NCBI GenBank assembly: GCA_002077065.1
Contig: NAJO01000002.1
Coordinates: 1,674,001 to 1,738,000, forward strand
Direction of reading: 5' to 3'
Length of the DNA stretch: 64,000 bases
DNA from: Cryoendolithus antarcticus
Taxonomy: Eukaryota > Ascomycota > Dothideomycetes > Cladosporiales > Cladosporiaceae
The translations under genes were made by a program, and so were the position numbers. This document shows positions 32,986 through 43,214 of the stretch, piece by piece. The notes beneath the pieces are model-generated. The model did not search any database. It was not told the origin of the DNA and worked only from the letters and a program-made list of their open reading frames with translations. The first letter of the stretch is position 1; the number at the start of each line of letters is the position of its first letter.

Positions 32986-34546
32986 CGAGGCACAGGCGCA
33001 CTTGAACCTCCGCCCAGATCATCGAAAGTCTTGAGCATCCCGAAGGATCTGTCGGAGCCATAACCGAAGTCACCTAGACTGTCGACCGCTTCAAGGGATT
33101 CCAGGGCTATTCGTCCAACGAACAGAACCAACAGGACTTTGACCCCGCTGCTGGCCGACGATGACCATGGAATGTCCATGGTCTACAGAGTTGTTCACAT
33201 CGCTCCGACTCTGCACGTTCGAGGACCGGAATTCTTGAGCGGTCTGGAATCGTGGTGTGCCCGGACGGAACCCTTGCGAAACAAGCTGGCTATGACTTTG
33301 AAGTCGCGGGACAATCTCTACATGGTGTGAATACGACCCATGTGGGAGGTAAGTAGACATTATAGCACGGCTGTGCCGGAATCGCCCTCCGCATCTGGAG
33401 CGAAGCAGCGCCTTTCTGTCACATTGCTATCACCGCAATTTTGAACTCATTTGGGCATGTGATGTTCAAGCTTCGGCTTCGTTCAACTGATCAATTGTAC
33501 AGTCAGAAACTCTTGTCTACTGACTATCGATATCGCAATGAGTATGGTCGCTCAACCGTCATCTCGAGCAAATACGTCTACGAGCCTGCTCAGGCAAGTG
33601 TCCGGAGATGACTCCCGGTACGCATTGGAATAAGGGGATCTCGTTGGTGCTACAAGTTGCTGTGAGGCCATGTCTCGAGTACATCGAGACTACCCCGACT
33701 GAAGCGCGGAGACAGTCGACATTTTGCAAGTCGGAGCTGTGCATACTCTCTGTCGCAAGGTCGAGCGTATGCTGGGCTGTCCGGTTGATTGGATCACGGC
33801 CGCGAGAGCATATGAGAGCGGGTGCGTCTGATCGTATAATGTACGGTGCTGTTGGACTGGCCACTCAGATCCAACGTGCCGCTCGTGGTGGATGCTCTGC
33901 ATGTCAACACCCTGGTCAGCGAAATGCAGCCGGCTTGGCAATGTCGACTTCGACCATCAACTTCAGCTTCGTCTCGGCCAGCAAACAGCATATCTGGCTA
34001 TGAGGTCAAAAGAATGACAGGAAGGTCAGTGCCAAATGGTTGTCGGTTCAACACCGGATCAACCACATGGCACACACGCGTAGCAGACTCCCTTTCGATG
34101 TCTTGGTCCACTCCACCCTCCCACAGCCAAGCAGCGTGCCCGCCAAAGCCAAGAGCATACCAAGACGCACCCAAGACCCGGCATATGAACTGCATCATCT
34201 CTGCGTAGGCGAGTGACAGCAAGATGAGTGACTTATCTTCACATTTTCAATACCCTCACTGCCGTCCCTCATTCCCGTCTTGCACTCTCCTGTCCTTGTC
34301 CCGATGTTCTAGCAGTAGCTCAACGAGAACACGGACGAGCCACTCCTTGCAGGGCAGACCAGGGCTTACCACTGGTCATATTCGCCAGAGCTCAAGAATC
34401 CGGGGCCCCACGCGCGCAGCTCGTGGTCAGAGCGGCAGATCGACTCAGGCTCAGACCTCACCAGGGTAGAGGTATATAGATCATGAAGGACCCCACACGT
34501 AGGTCATTATATACGACGGCGCCAGCGCTTCTAAGCGACGAACACA
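32986..34546. other. intergenic, about 1.6 kb, no gene seen
   Basis: Short frames occur but none resembles a known family. It contains the perfect 9-bp inverted repeat at 33163-33183. The part near 34500 is the promoter of the transporter gene. Confidence 0.5.
33163..33183. repeat. perfect 9-bp inverted repeat
   Basis: Arms GACCATGGA and TCCATGGTC flank a 3-base spacer (ATG). It could be a hairpin or a binding site for a dimeric factor. It lies 178 nt after the ALB1 stop codon. Confidence 0.6.
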
Positions 34547-36223
34547 ATGGACAAATCTGACTTCGCCGCAGCACGCGTTGAGGTGCGAGACCCGTCGCCA
34601 ACGTCCAGTGACGAGAAGGGTGTCTTCCGTGGAAGCGAGCCGGAGCTGTTGACATGGACTGAGGAAGAGGAACGGCGGATTCGGAGGAAGCTAGACTGGC
34701 GCATCGTGCCTCTCGTCACTCTACTGTATCTGCTGTGCTTTCTCGACAGAGGTAATTCATCGCCGCACACTGTTGTGATTTCAAGAGGGACGCTGACAAT
34801 ACACACCCAGCGAACGTCGGCAATGCTCGAATCCAAGGCATGGCCAAGGACCTCAATCTCGTCGGCTACCGCTTCAATTGGGCCCTGACGGTCTTCTACT
34901 TCACCTACACAGCTGTGGAAATCCCCAGCAACGCAGTGCTGAAGTATGTCGGTCCCAAACTCTGGATTCCCTTTCTAGTGCTGGCTTTCGGTATTGTGAG
35001 TATGTGCACTGCCTTCGTGCAGTCATTCAATGGACTCTGCGTCGCTCGCGCAGCGCTCGGGTTGGCGGAAGGCGGCGTAATGCCCGGTATCGCGTTCTTC
35101 CTGTCCTCTTTCTACCGCCGTGGCGAGCTGCTTTTCCGCGTTGGTATCTTCGTCTCCGCTGCGTCCATGGCTGGTGCGTTCGGCGGACTGTTCGCAACCG
35201 GTCTCGCGCGCATCCCCAGATGGGGCACCGATGCGACTCCCATCCACACCTGGCGGAACATCTTCTTCTTCGAGGGACTCATCACCATCGCTGTCGCTAT
35301 CGCCGCGCCGTTCTTGATGCAGACGAAGCCGGAGGAGTGCAAGTTCCTTTCACCGAGAGAGCAGCTCATTGCCGCTGAGCGTCTGGCGCGTGAGCATCGA
35401 GCGAAGGCACACGAGGTGGTGAAGTGGAAGCACGTCAAGATGGCTGTCTTCAATGTGAACAACATCGTCTGCGCCTTCGGCTTCTTCTTCGTCAACGTTA
35501 CGGTGCAGTCCTTCTCGCTCTTCCTGCCATCGATCCTGGCAGACTTAGGCTGGACAGCTACCCGCGCCCAGCTATACAGCGGTAAGGCCCCTCTTCCTGA
35601 AACTTCCACGAGCCTCACCAACTGACATTATCAATCACAGTCCCTCCCTACATCGTCGCCTGCCTAGTCTCTATAAGCATCGCCTTCATCTCCGACCGCA
35701 CCAAGCTCCGGGGCATCTACCTCGCGACCTTCCCCCTCCTCTGCGTAATAGGCTTCACCATCCTCCGCGTCTCCAACAACGAGAACCTAAAATACATGGC
35801 GGTCTTCTTCTCCGCCGCGGGCGCCTTCCCCGGTGGTCCCGGTTTCCTATCCTGGGGTCTCAACAACGCTGCTGGCCCCGCCGTCCGCGCCGTGAGCGGC
35901 GGTTACATAGTAGCGATAGGTAGCTTTGGGGCTATTTTGGCGACGTGGACTTACGTGTTGTCTGGTAAGTGCTGCAGAGCACGATAGGGTGGTGTTATAT
36001 GCTGATTATGGTCATAGATGCACCCAGGTACCCGATCGGGCATACGATCAATCTTGTGGCGCAGGTGATTGTGGCGTGCCTAGCGACTTTTGGGATCTTC
36101 TACGTTGTTAGGGAGAACAAGGCCAGGGCTGCTGGCAAGAGGGACCATAGGATTGAGGGGATGAGCGAGGAGGACCAGGATGAGCTGGGGTATAGGCATC
36201 CGGAGTTTAGGTATATACCTTAG
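34547..36223 (+). CDS. MFS transporter, Dal5/Tna1-type anion:cation symporter
   Basis: Four exons (34547-34751, 34811-35581, 35641-35964, 36018-36223) with 53-59 nt introns, all phase 1, giving 501 residues. About 12 membrane segments are visible. Family marks are the LDWRIVPLVTLLYLLCFLDRANVGNARIQG start, GLAEGGVMPGIAFFLSSFYRR in the centre and HPEFRYIP at the end, all typical of the allantoate/nicotinate/vitamin permease group. The substrate cannot be read from sequence. The neighbours are unrelated. OHCU decarboxylase, another gene of ureide chemistry, is 28 kb away and offers no real link. Confidence 0.93.
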
Positions 36224-36577
36224 CACTGTGTGGTAGTGTTGCCTCAGGCGATTCGAACAAGGCTCTCCTCAGAGCTCGTCGGACCGCCTCCCCTCTGCGA
36301 GTATTCACAGTACGAGTGAGTTCTGTGAGACATTGGGGCTGAATGGACGCCGTAAGGAGGGGCTGAAGATAATGGTGGAAGGTATCGGAATTTCCTCTCC
36401 ATTTCACAAGCATACAACGGCTCACTCGCGGGTCGAGCGCTCCCAGCACAGACTGGCGAATAGCCAGCCCAGAACGCCAGATCCTCTATCCCATGTCCAC
36501 CCGGCGCTGGCACCTTACCGTACTCACACACGTAGCACGCACGACTTTCGCTGGGTTTCCTCGCGAGTTCCTTTCGC
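36224..36577. other. convergent 3' intergenic region
   Basis: 354 nt between the transporter and NADH dehydrogenase stop codons. No gene is seen. Confidence 0.4.
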
Positions 36578-38406
36578 TTACTCTCGCGACACGTCCCGTC
36601 CGAAGACGTACGACTTCATCCAGTCCATGATGACCAGTACTCTGTTCCTCGCTAGTTGCTCAAGTCAGCATAACGTCCAGTCCACCGTCAAGGAAGGTCA
36701 AACTTACTGCTAAAGCACATACTCAAATACGCGCTCCTCCAGAACAAATACGTCAACTGCCCACCCGACGCAAGATTACCAGTGAACCACGAAATATCCG
36801 CCACAGCCTTCTCACTCCCAATATACGCCAAACTACCCTGATGCGAATACTCAAACGGCCCCATCTGCTTCACTCGTCTCAGCCGCTTCTGCAGCTCCTT
36901 GATATCGCCGAAGATACCGTCACGCAGCTCCTTGTTAGCGGCCACGGCCTGCTTCTCGGAGAGCAGGGAAAGCTCCTCCTGAATCTCATCGGTCTTGGCC
37001 ATTTGGTTGAACAGACGGGCCAGGAAAGCGCCTTCTTGCGACGCGACTTGGGCCGTGGGAGCGTAGTTCGCGATCGCGCAGTCGCCTATCGCCCAGACGT
37101 TCTCGGCGCCTTTGACGACGAGGTATTCGTTCACGACAAGCCCGCGGCGGGAGTCCTTCTGCGCGGGGATCTGGGACATGAGGTCTTTCACGACTGGTCG
37201 TAACGCGTTGCCCGTAGCCCACACGAGGAGACCGTAGGGGATCTTGTCCAGCTGCTTCACTCCCGCCGCATCGGTGTACTCTGCCTCAATGTACTTCTCC
37301 GTGACATTCTTGACCATCGTCTTCGTGCGAATCTCAATCGTCTCTTCCTTGAATGTCTGCTCCGTGTAATCAATCAGGTTCTTGCTGAACATCGGCAGCA
37401 CCTGCGGCAGAGCCTCGACAAGCGTAACGTGGAAATTGTTCGCGATCTCGGGAATCCATTTGCGGAGGTCATTTTCGAAGAAATCTTGCAGCTCGCCGGC
37501 GAATTCTACACCCGTGGGACCACCGCCTACGACGACCATGTGCAGAAGACGCTTAATCTCCTCAGGCGACTGGTCCTTGAAGGTCGCGGTCTCGCAGCAG
37601 TCCATGATGCGTTTCCGGATTCGCTGCGCGTCGGAGACTTCTTTCAGGAAGCAGCCGTGCTCGCGGACGCCGGGGATGCCGAAGGTTGCGTTCTCGGCGC
37701 CGACGCCGACGACGAGCATGTCGAATTTGACCTCGTTGGTGGTAGTGGCGCCTTTGATCTCGGATTCGTCGTTGATGTACACGATGCGCTTCTCGTAATC
37801 GATCTTCGTGGCCTCAGCTTCGTAGTACTTGACTGCAGCTTTCTTGTGGCGGAGGAAATTACGAATCGGCTCCATTATACTGCGGTGCTCGATCGTGCCT
37901 GTGGTGCAGGACGGCAGCAGCGGCGTGAAGAGGAAGTAGTTTCGAGGCGATATGACGACGACATTGTAGTTCTCTGTGTCGAGTTTCTTGAGCAGTGAGA
38001 CGGAGCCCCAGCCTGTGCCGAGGACTACGAGGGTCTTCTTCGTTGGGTCTGGCTCGGCTTGCTCGCCGGGGTGGCGGTTGAGGTAGATGCCATACGAGCC
38101 ATAGACGAGACCGCCCAGGATAGAGATGTAAGTTGCGCGCCATAGGAATCGGAGGACGCGGAATCGCTTCTTGGGCTTTGGCGTGGGAGAGAGGATCACT
38201 TGAGGACCGCCGTCTGCGTAGCCTCGCCTGAAGCTTTGGCGGAGGGTCTCACGTGGTAGTGTGAGCTTTGCGCTTGCTGTGAGGGAGGTTGTGGAGGGCT
38301 TCTGTAGGGTCGATCTCGTGGCGGATACCAAGCTCCTTTTCGCTGCTGGCGCAATGAGAGCCATTGCCGGCCGCATACCGCACATCGGCCTCAGTGCTCC
38401 CGCCAT
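36578..38406 (-). CDS. NDE1: alternative external NADH:ubiquinone oxidoreductase
   Basis: Type II, non-proton-pumping NADH dehydrogenase of the mitochondrial inner membrane. Start chosen at MAGALRPMCGMRPAMAL, which gives an Arg/Ser-rich presequence. A longer frame begins 50 codons upstream. The FAD motif is VVLGTGWGS, followed by NYFLFTPLLPS, then the NADH-binding VVVGGGPTGVEFAGEL, and AIGDCA near the end. No EF-hand insert is seen. A short second exon (36651-36578) follows a 56-nt intron (donor GTAAGT, CTGAC branch, CTAG acceptor) and adds TRNRVLVIMDWMKSYVFGRDVSRE, the conserved membrane-binding tail. The product is 590 residues. Confidence 0.93.
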
Positions 38407-39023
38407 GTTGGACTGGCGGTTCTGTTGCACTGGCGATTGCCTTCGTTCGTGGTGAGCGGAGAGTCGGTGCCAATGGCCAGAAAAGAAATGTCCGCACGTT
38501 GAGCTCCTAGATAAGCTCGCGTGTGGCCAAAGCTGCGTCGGGGTCTGTGCACTCACCTCCGGGTCTTAGCGGCTACATGCACGAGATACTAGATAGAAGA
38601 CAATGTTCACGCCCAGCGTGACACAGCGTGCCTGTTTCGCTGGAAGACCACTATGATCAAGGACGGCACAAGAGGGCGGACAAGGGGACATTGACAAGAT
38701 TCTTCGTTCCGCTACACAACCCGCCTGCATTACACCTCCTTCTGCGCTTTCAGCCCTTCCGTCCGTTCGCGTGCCATTGCTCCGCAAGACCATCGTACAC
38801 CCATACCTGTCCAAGCGCCCAACGCCACATCTGCTTGTCAACACTGACAATTCCATCTGCCCGCTGAGAGTGGCCGCTGGTAAAAGCAGTAAAAGTAGTA
38901 ATGCACGACTCGTGGGTATCTCTGGCAGCTCCCCGCGTGTCTCCAACAAACTCCAGCCACCAAAGCCAATCGTTTGCTTGTGCTTTAGGTGTAATGCTCG
39001 ATCTAGGCTGTCGAGTAAATGCA
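38407..39023. other. intergenic, no gene seen
   Basis: 5' flank of NDE1 and 3' flank of the GPI-protein gene. Frames here are short and without family likeness. Confidence 0.45.
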
Positions 39024-39803
39024 TCACCGTGCAAACATCAGCATTGAGCAGACGGCGAGTGCAACAGCCAGCAGTGCCGAGGCTGAATTTGAGGCTGCCG
39101 CCGAGGTCCCAGCAGCATCAAACGGACTACCACCACCGCTAGTATTGCCGTTTGAGGTCTGCGCACTACCAGCTGAAGATGAGGTCGACGAGGCGGTCGA
39201 CTTCACCGTCGATGAAGCTGCGGACGTTGCTGCTGGCGATGAGGTTGTGCCGGCTACGAGCGCCGTGGTGGTGGTGGAGGACGCGACTGAAGATGTGCTG
39301 GACTCGCTCGAAGTGCTTGCGGTCGATGACACCGGTACGCTGCTCGACATCGTACTCGACTCCACAACAGCGCTCGACGTGATTTGCGTCGAGCTTGGCG
39401 CCGCAGTACTGCTAGCTACACTCGAGGAATAAGCCTGCGTACTCGAAGCCGAGCTCGCAGCAGCAGCCGCCGAGCTCGCCGCCGCCGCCGCAGCCTGCCC
39501 ACACAGCGACTGCGGTCCATTCCCTCCCAAGTACACAGTGATGATATTCTGACCCGGAGGCGGATTCGCAGCGCAGGCAGCTTGTATGGGTCCAATCATT
39601 GCCGCCAATCCGTCGATGCAGCCAGTACTGCACCCTCCGCCGCTGAAGTCTGAGCCATTGCAGGCGTCGATGTCCTGAGAGTAGACTGCTTGACAAGCGC
39701 CTTGAACGCCCGCGGCTCGAGGTGCGAAATCTGAGAGTTTGACTGTGGCGAGAGCGAGGGCTGGGAGCGCGAGGAGCGCGAGTGGTGATGCTATGGTGCG
39801 CAT
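39024..39803 (-). CDS. GPI-anchored Ser/Ala-rich cell-surface protein
   Basis: Start chosen at MRTIASPLALLALPALALA, a clean signal peptide. A longer frame upstream lacks one. After it comes a small domain with six cysteines (GACQAVY, DACNGSDF, GCSTGC, AACAAN, QSLCGQ) and the NIITVYLGGN segment, seen in many fungal surface proteins of unknown role. The next 130 residues are almost only Ser, Ala, Thr and Val and should be heavily O-mannosylated. The C-terminus has a Gly/Asn-rich stretch, a small-residue omega region (DAAGTSAAASN) and a hydrophobic tail, fitting GPI attachment. 259 residues, single exon. Confidence 0.85.
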   Translation of the reverse strand: MRTIASPLALLALPALALATVKLSDFAPRAAGVQGACQAVYSQDIDACNGSDFSGGGCSTGCIDGLAAMIGPIQAACAANPPPGQNIITVYLGGNGPQSLCGQAAAAAASSAAAAASSASSTQAYSSSVASSTAAPSSTQITSSAVVESSTMSSSVPVSSTASTSSESSTSSVASSTTTTALVAGTTSSPAATSAASSTVKSTASSTSSSAGSAQTSNGNTSGGGSPFDAAGTSAAASNSASALLAVALAVCSMLMFAR

Positions 39804-41168
39804 GTTGGGTGTAGTGATGTGTCGGTTGTGGTGTAGAGTGTATATATGCGCGCGGTCGCAGATGGGGTTGCGTTTGCGGCCAGGCGGATTTGAGTAAGGT
39901 GAATGTGTTTGTGCGCAGTGTTGCTGGTCGAGTGGCGTGAAGTCGACCACCGCGAACTTTCCTGTCCTTCTCTGACTGGTCCTTCCTGCCTGTTTCCCCT
40001 CCTGCGTTTGCACCCCGTTCGACTTCGCTCACGGCGCGTTCGTATGCACAAGGGTTGTGTGTGCGACTTCAGATGTAAGCGGTCTTGCGTGTAATGAGTG
40101 GACGTCGCTAGCACCAGGCTGCAAGCAGACTGCGATGAGTGATCATGTGAATGAGCGTGGTGTTGCCGTGATGTCGTGTGGTACAGAGAAGTAATGTAAC
40201 GTGGGTAGGCGCGCGAGCGAGGGAGAGCACATTGGGGAAGGAGCGATGCACGGTCCCTCGAGCTGCAGCTAATTCGTGATGTGATTATTGCCGGCTGCTC
40301 GCTTGCGATAGTACTGAATGATCTAACACCTTCTGACAGCCCATGTGAACTAGAAGTCTTCGAGAGCGCGTACTCGAAACTTCCGTTACCACCAATTGCG
40401 CGAATGCACTGGACAAGATGCTGGCAAACGCCTGTGTTGCGAGGTGCATGTTTGCAGGGTTTCATCGCTAGCCTGAAACTCTGTCACCTGCCCCCTGGCG
40501 ACACGTTCCTGGGCTCCACTGTGCTGACTTCACTTCTCTGCTATCCGCTCTCATCAAACGCAAGCCAGCGATTGATGCATCCGTGAACGAACAGCACCGG
40601 CCGCAAGTGCGCAACAGGATATCGAGACGCGCGCATTGCAAACGTCAGCAAGTCAGGAACCGTAGCCACGTAAGGCTCTCGCGACCTCAATGATCGGCCT
40701 CATGAACGCCGTAGTGCGAGAGAGGTCTATCTCCACGGGTGCAGAGTGCAGGGCACATGCCTCTGTAAATGCAATAGCTACTGCCGCGACGATTGCTCAT
40801 CATTCTCGCTGCCACTTCGGCAGATCAATGGCCAATCGATAAGGCTTTTGAAAGCTAAGTCCGCGAAGACAAAGAGCGAGTATCCTTGAGACGATGTCTA
40901 ACAATCACCCTCGATTCTAAATCCCCTTGTCTTTCCTTTGTCAGCTCCATGGCACAATCTCCTGCGACCCAGCAGCGCGGGAGTGGGACAACGAACTCGC
41001 AATGCAAGTGGTGCTCATGAAACATGGGTCCAACTGGGCTTGTCATAGCTCGCTGCCGAGTCCATCGACCCGGTCTCAATCCACAAACAGCATTACAACC
41101 ACCCGACAGCTATTGCGATACTCCAGTCAGGAACCGATCGAATCAAGCAGCGTCCACATCCTCCGACT
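39804..41168. other. intergenic, about 1.4 kb, no gene seen
   Basis: Divergent promoter space between the GPI-protein gene and the next plus-strand gene. No supported coding region. Confidence 0.5.
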
Positions 41169-41852
41169 ATGGCCGGCACACCCCCTCAGTCCCCTCCCCC
41201 GTCCCCCAAGGCCACTTCCAGTCTTCCAACAACCACCTCGCCTGTCAGCTCGCCCCAGACTATACAAGGCGATGGCGAGTCCGCGCGTGTAGCAGCGATC
41301 ATGGCGGCTTCACGAGCTGAGAAAGCCCTCGCAAGTAGGGACTCTATCGCCACCATCCTAGCAGATGAGTCAAGCAGCGAAACGGTGACTGATCAGATGA
41401 CGCAGGCACGTGTAAAAGCCGAGTCGCAAGCATGGAAAGCAGCTGCATCATTACCTCATGATGAGGAAGCTGCGCGGGTTGACGAAGCGATCGCGAGAAA
41501 TGCCTTGGCCATAGCTCAGGCGGAGGCATCTCTTGCTGCTTCTCCAGCTTCTCCCGGCCCACTGGTCCGCCTCGACAGCGCAGAGCTCACCTTACACAAG
41601 CAGTGGGAAGCCGCATATCGAGCACGCGAAGACGCTCTTGAAAATTCTCTCGAGCGCACGCAGACGCTCCTTGAGGCGCTGGCTGAGTCCCGGCCCAGCA
41701 GCTCGGGCTCAGACGAGAGAAAGTGGGAGGAGGTCGAGAGGCCGAGGGTGCTTGTGAATGGCAGGAAATGGCAAGAGAATGGCGGCAGAGAGACGAAGGG
41801 CGCTGTCGGGAAGGCGGGAGAGATCATGAAGGGGTTGTTTGGGAGAAGGTAA
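41169..41852 (+). CDS. hypothetical Ala-rich coiled-coil protein
   Basis: A 227-residue frame with a disordered Pro/Ser-rich start (GTPPQSPPPSPK) and an Ala/Glu-rich helical middle (EAARVDEAIARNALAIAQAEASLAAS and AYRAREDALENSLERTQTLLEALAES) that should form coiled coil. The C-terminus is basic with a small amphipathic end (AGEIMKGLFGRR). No family is recognised. The composition and absence of stops support coding, but an antisense shadow frame exists for part of it. It may be lineage-specific. Confidence 0.55.
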   Translation: MAGTPPQSPPPSPKATSSLPTTTSPVSSPQTIQGDGESARVAAIMAASRAEKALASRDSIATILADESSSETVTDQMTQARVKAESQAWKAAASLPHDEEAARVDEAIARNALAIAQAEASLAASPASPGPLVRLDSAELTLHKQWEAAYRAREDALENSLERTQTLLEALAESRPSSSGSDERKWEEVERPRVLVNGRKWQENGGRETKGAVGKAGEIMKGLFGRR

Positions 41853-42305
41853 CGTATCGTCTCTCTGTTTTATACCTCTACGCTTTCGTAATGCCCTTTA
41901 GCAATGCATAGTCTGCACCATTGCTGCATCTCCACTACCTCCTTCCATACTATGCATCCTGGAGCGTTAGCGCCGCACCGGCCTTGCCATCGCAAGGCTA
42001 CCATTAACGCTGAGATGACCAACAGCGGAGTAATCGATGCAGTCAAAGCGTGCGGATCTGATCCAGTACGGCCCATAGTCGTGCTTGCAAGGTGTCTTGC
42101 GCAGGGCGACCATCACGCAGCGGACCGTTGGGCCCATCACCACATCCACCGCTTCTCCACGCCGAACAGACGATGCCCGCCGTGAGCCACTGGATCCTGA
42201 CGCTTCGCGGCAATGTGCGTGGGACGTTGCGTGCCGCTATGCATGCTCAAGGCGCATCTACCTACACACGCCGTCAGCATGCGCAGCCTCACAAAGTTGT
42301 AGCGG
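41853..42305. other. intergenic spacer
   Basis: 453 nt between two tentative genes. No gene is seen. Confidence 0.4.
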
Positions 42306-42692
42306 CTATATACCGCGGATATTCAGTCTTGGGGCAGCGGATTTCCGCGCATGTGCGCTGGCATCGTGCTCCGGAGGGGTGAATGTCAAAAGCTTGTCTT
42401 CGTAACGGGCATAACATGCTATATCCAATCGGGACGGGGCTACTGCTTGAGCCTTGCGACTGTGACTATACGACATACGGCCGGCAGGCAGGAGCGCGGT
42501 GCGCTGCTGGCGCAGTTGCTGCACTGCCAGCTCACGGGCTTGCTCTGGATCGTCTGTCACAGACTTGAGCGCGGCCTCGGCTTCTGCGAGAAGCTGCTGG
42601 ACGACGCTGTTGCACCGTGAGAGACGATGGTCGAGCTCTTCGTGGTTCGCTGCGAGCGCCGATTCTCGCGTTATATTATCGACGAGTGACAT
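42306..42692 (-). CDS. possible small coiled-coil protein
   Basis: A frame of 128 residues from the Met of MSLVDNITRESALAANHEEL. Residues 10-70 form a plausible amphipathic helix (ELDHRLSRCNSVVQQLLAEAEAALKSV, EQARELAVQQLRQQRTALL). The C-terminal half looks less like protein and may be read through an unrecognised splice site. A longer in-frame start 25 codons upstream is possible. No family is recognised, and the evidence is limited to composition. Confidence 0.3.
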   Translation of the reverse strand: MSLVDNITRESALAANHEELDHRLSRCNSVVQQLLAEAEAALKSVTDDPEQARELAVQQLRQQRTALLPAGRMSYSHSRKAQAVAPSRLDIACYARYEDKLLTFTPPEHDASAHARKSAAPRLNIRGI

Positions 42693-43214
42693 GCTGTTCG
42701 GTCGATCGGCGACGTATGTTAGCAGGTTGTAGCAGACACGCTGTGATGATGGAGTCGAGCATGGCATGTATGTGGTTCGCGGCTACATGTCATCGGACAC
42801 TCGAGTGAGAAGGTGCGGCCCGCTCAGTCAAGTGAAGTGAAGTGCTGAACTTTCACTTCTGTGGAATTCATGTACCAGCTCTGAACGTGTTCGCCATGCA
42901 TGTGGCAAGTAGCTGGTGACGGATTCACGATCTACATCGATCCAGTCTAGACTTTCTCCCCAAACCTGCAGCTACGCATATGATGATCAGGCGCAGCTTT
43001 TGCGCCGTGGAGGGCAATGGACCATGCCTGCCCCCAGTACACGGGCGCTGCTGTGCAGCAGTGCCCCTACAAAGTTCGAAAAGATCAAGAAGCAAAGAGA
43101 CGGAACCTTCAGTCTTCTCAGAGCGTCAACGACGTCCGATGCGTCCAGATAATGTCTGTCTCGCAGTCAGCACAAGCACGATATCTCCACCATGATGCAA
43201 GTGACGTACATAAT
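42693..43214. other. intergenic spacer
   Basis: No gene is seen. A GAAGTGAAGTGC-like short repeat lies near 42833-42852. Confidence 0.4.

Noticed and set aside
32541..33179. Minus-strand Ser-rich frame of 212 residues opposite ALB1
   Set aside because: Complement of the acidic Glu/Asp region of Alb1. The family match is on the plus strand.
34040..34070. GGTTCAACACCGG resembling a T arm
   Set aside because: Short self-complementary stretch without the other tRNA arms.
6317..36223. A ureide-use cluster linking OHCU decarboxylase and the Dal5-like transporter
   Set aside because: The genes are 28 kb apart with many unrelated housekeeping genes between, and the transporter substrate is unknown.
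36240..36260. GATTCGAAC resembling a tRNA B box
   Set aside because: The flanks do not form a T stem and no A box or acceptor strands are nearby.
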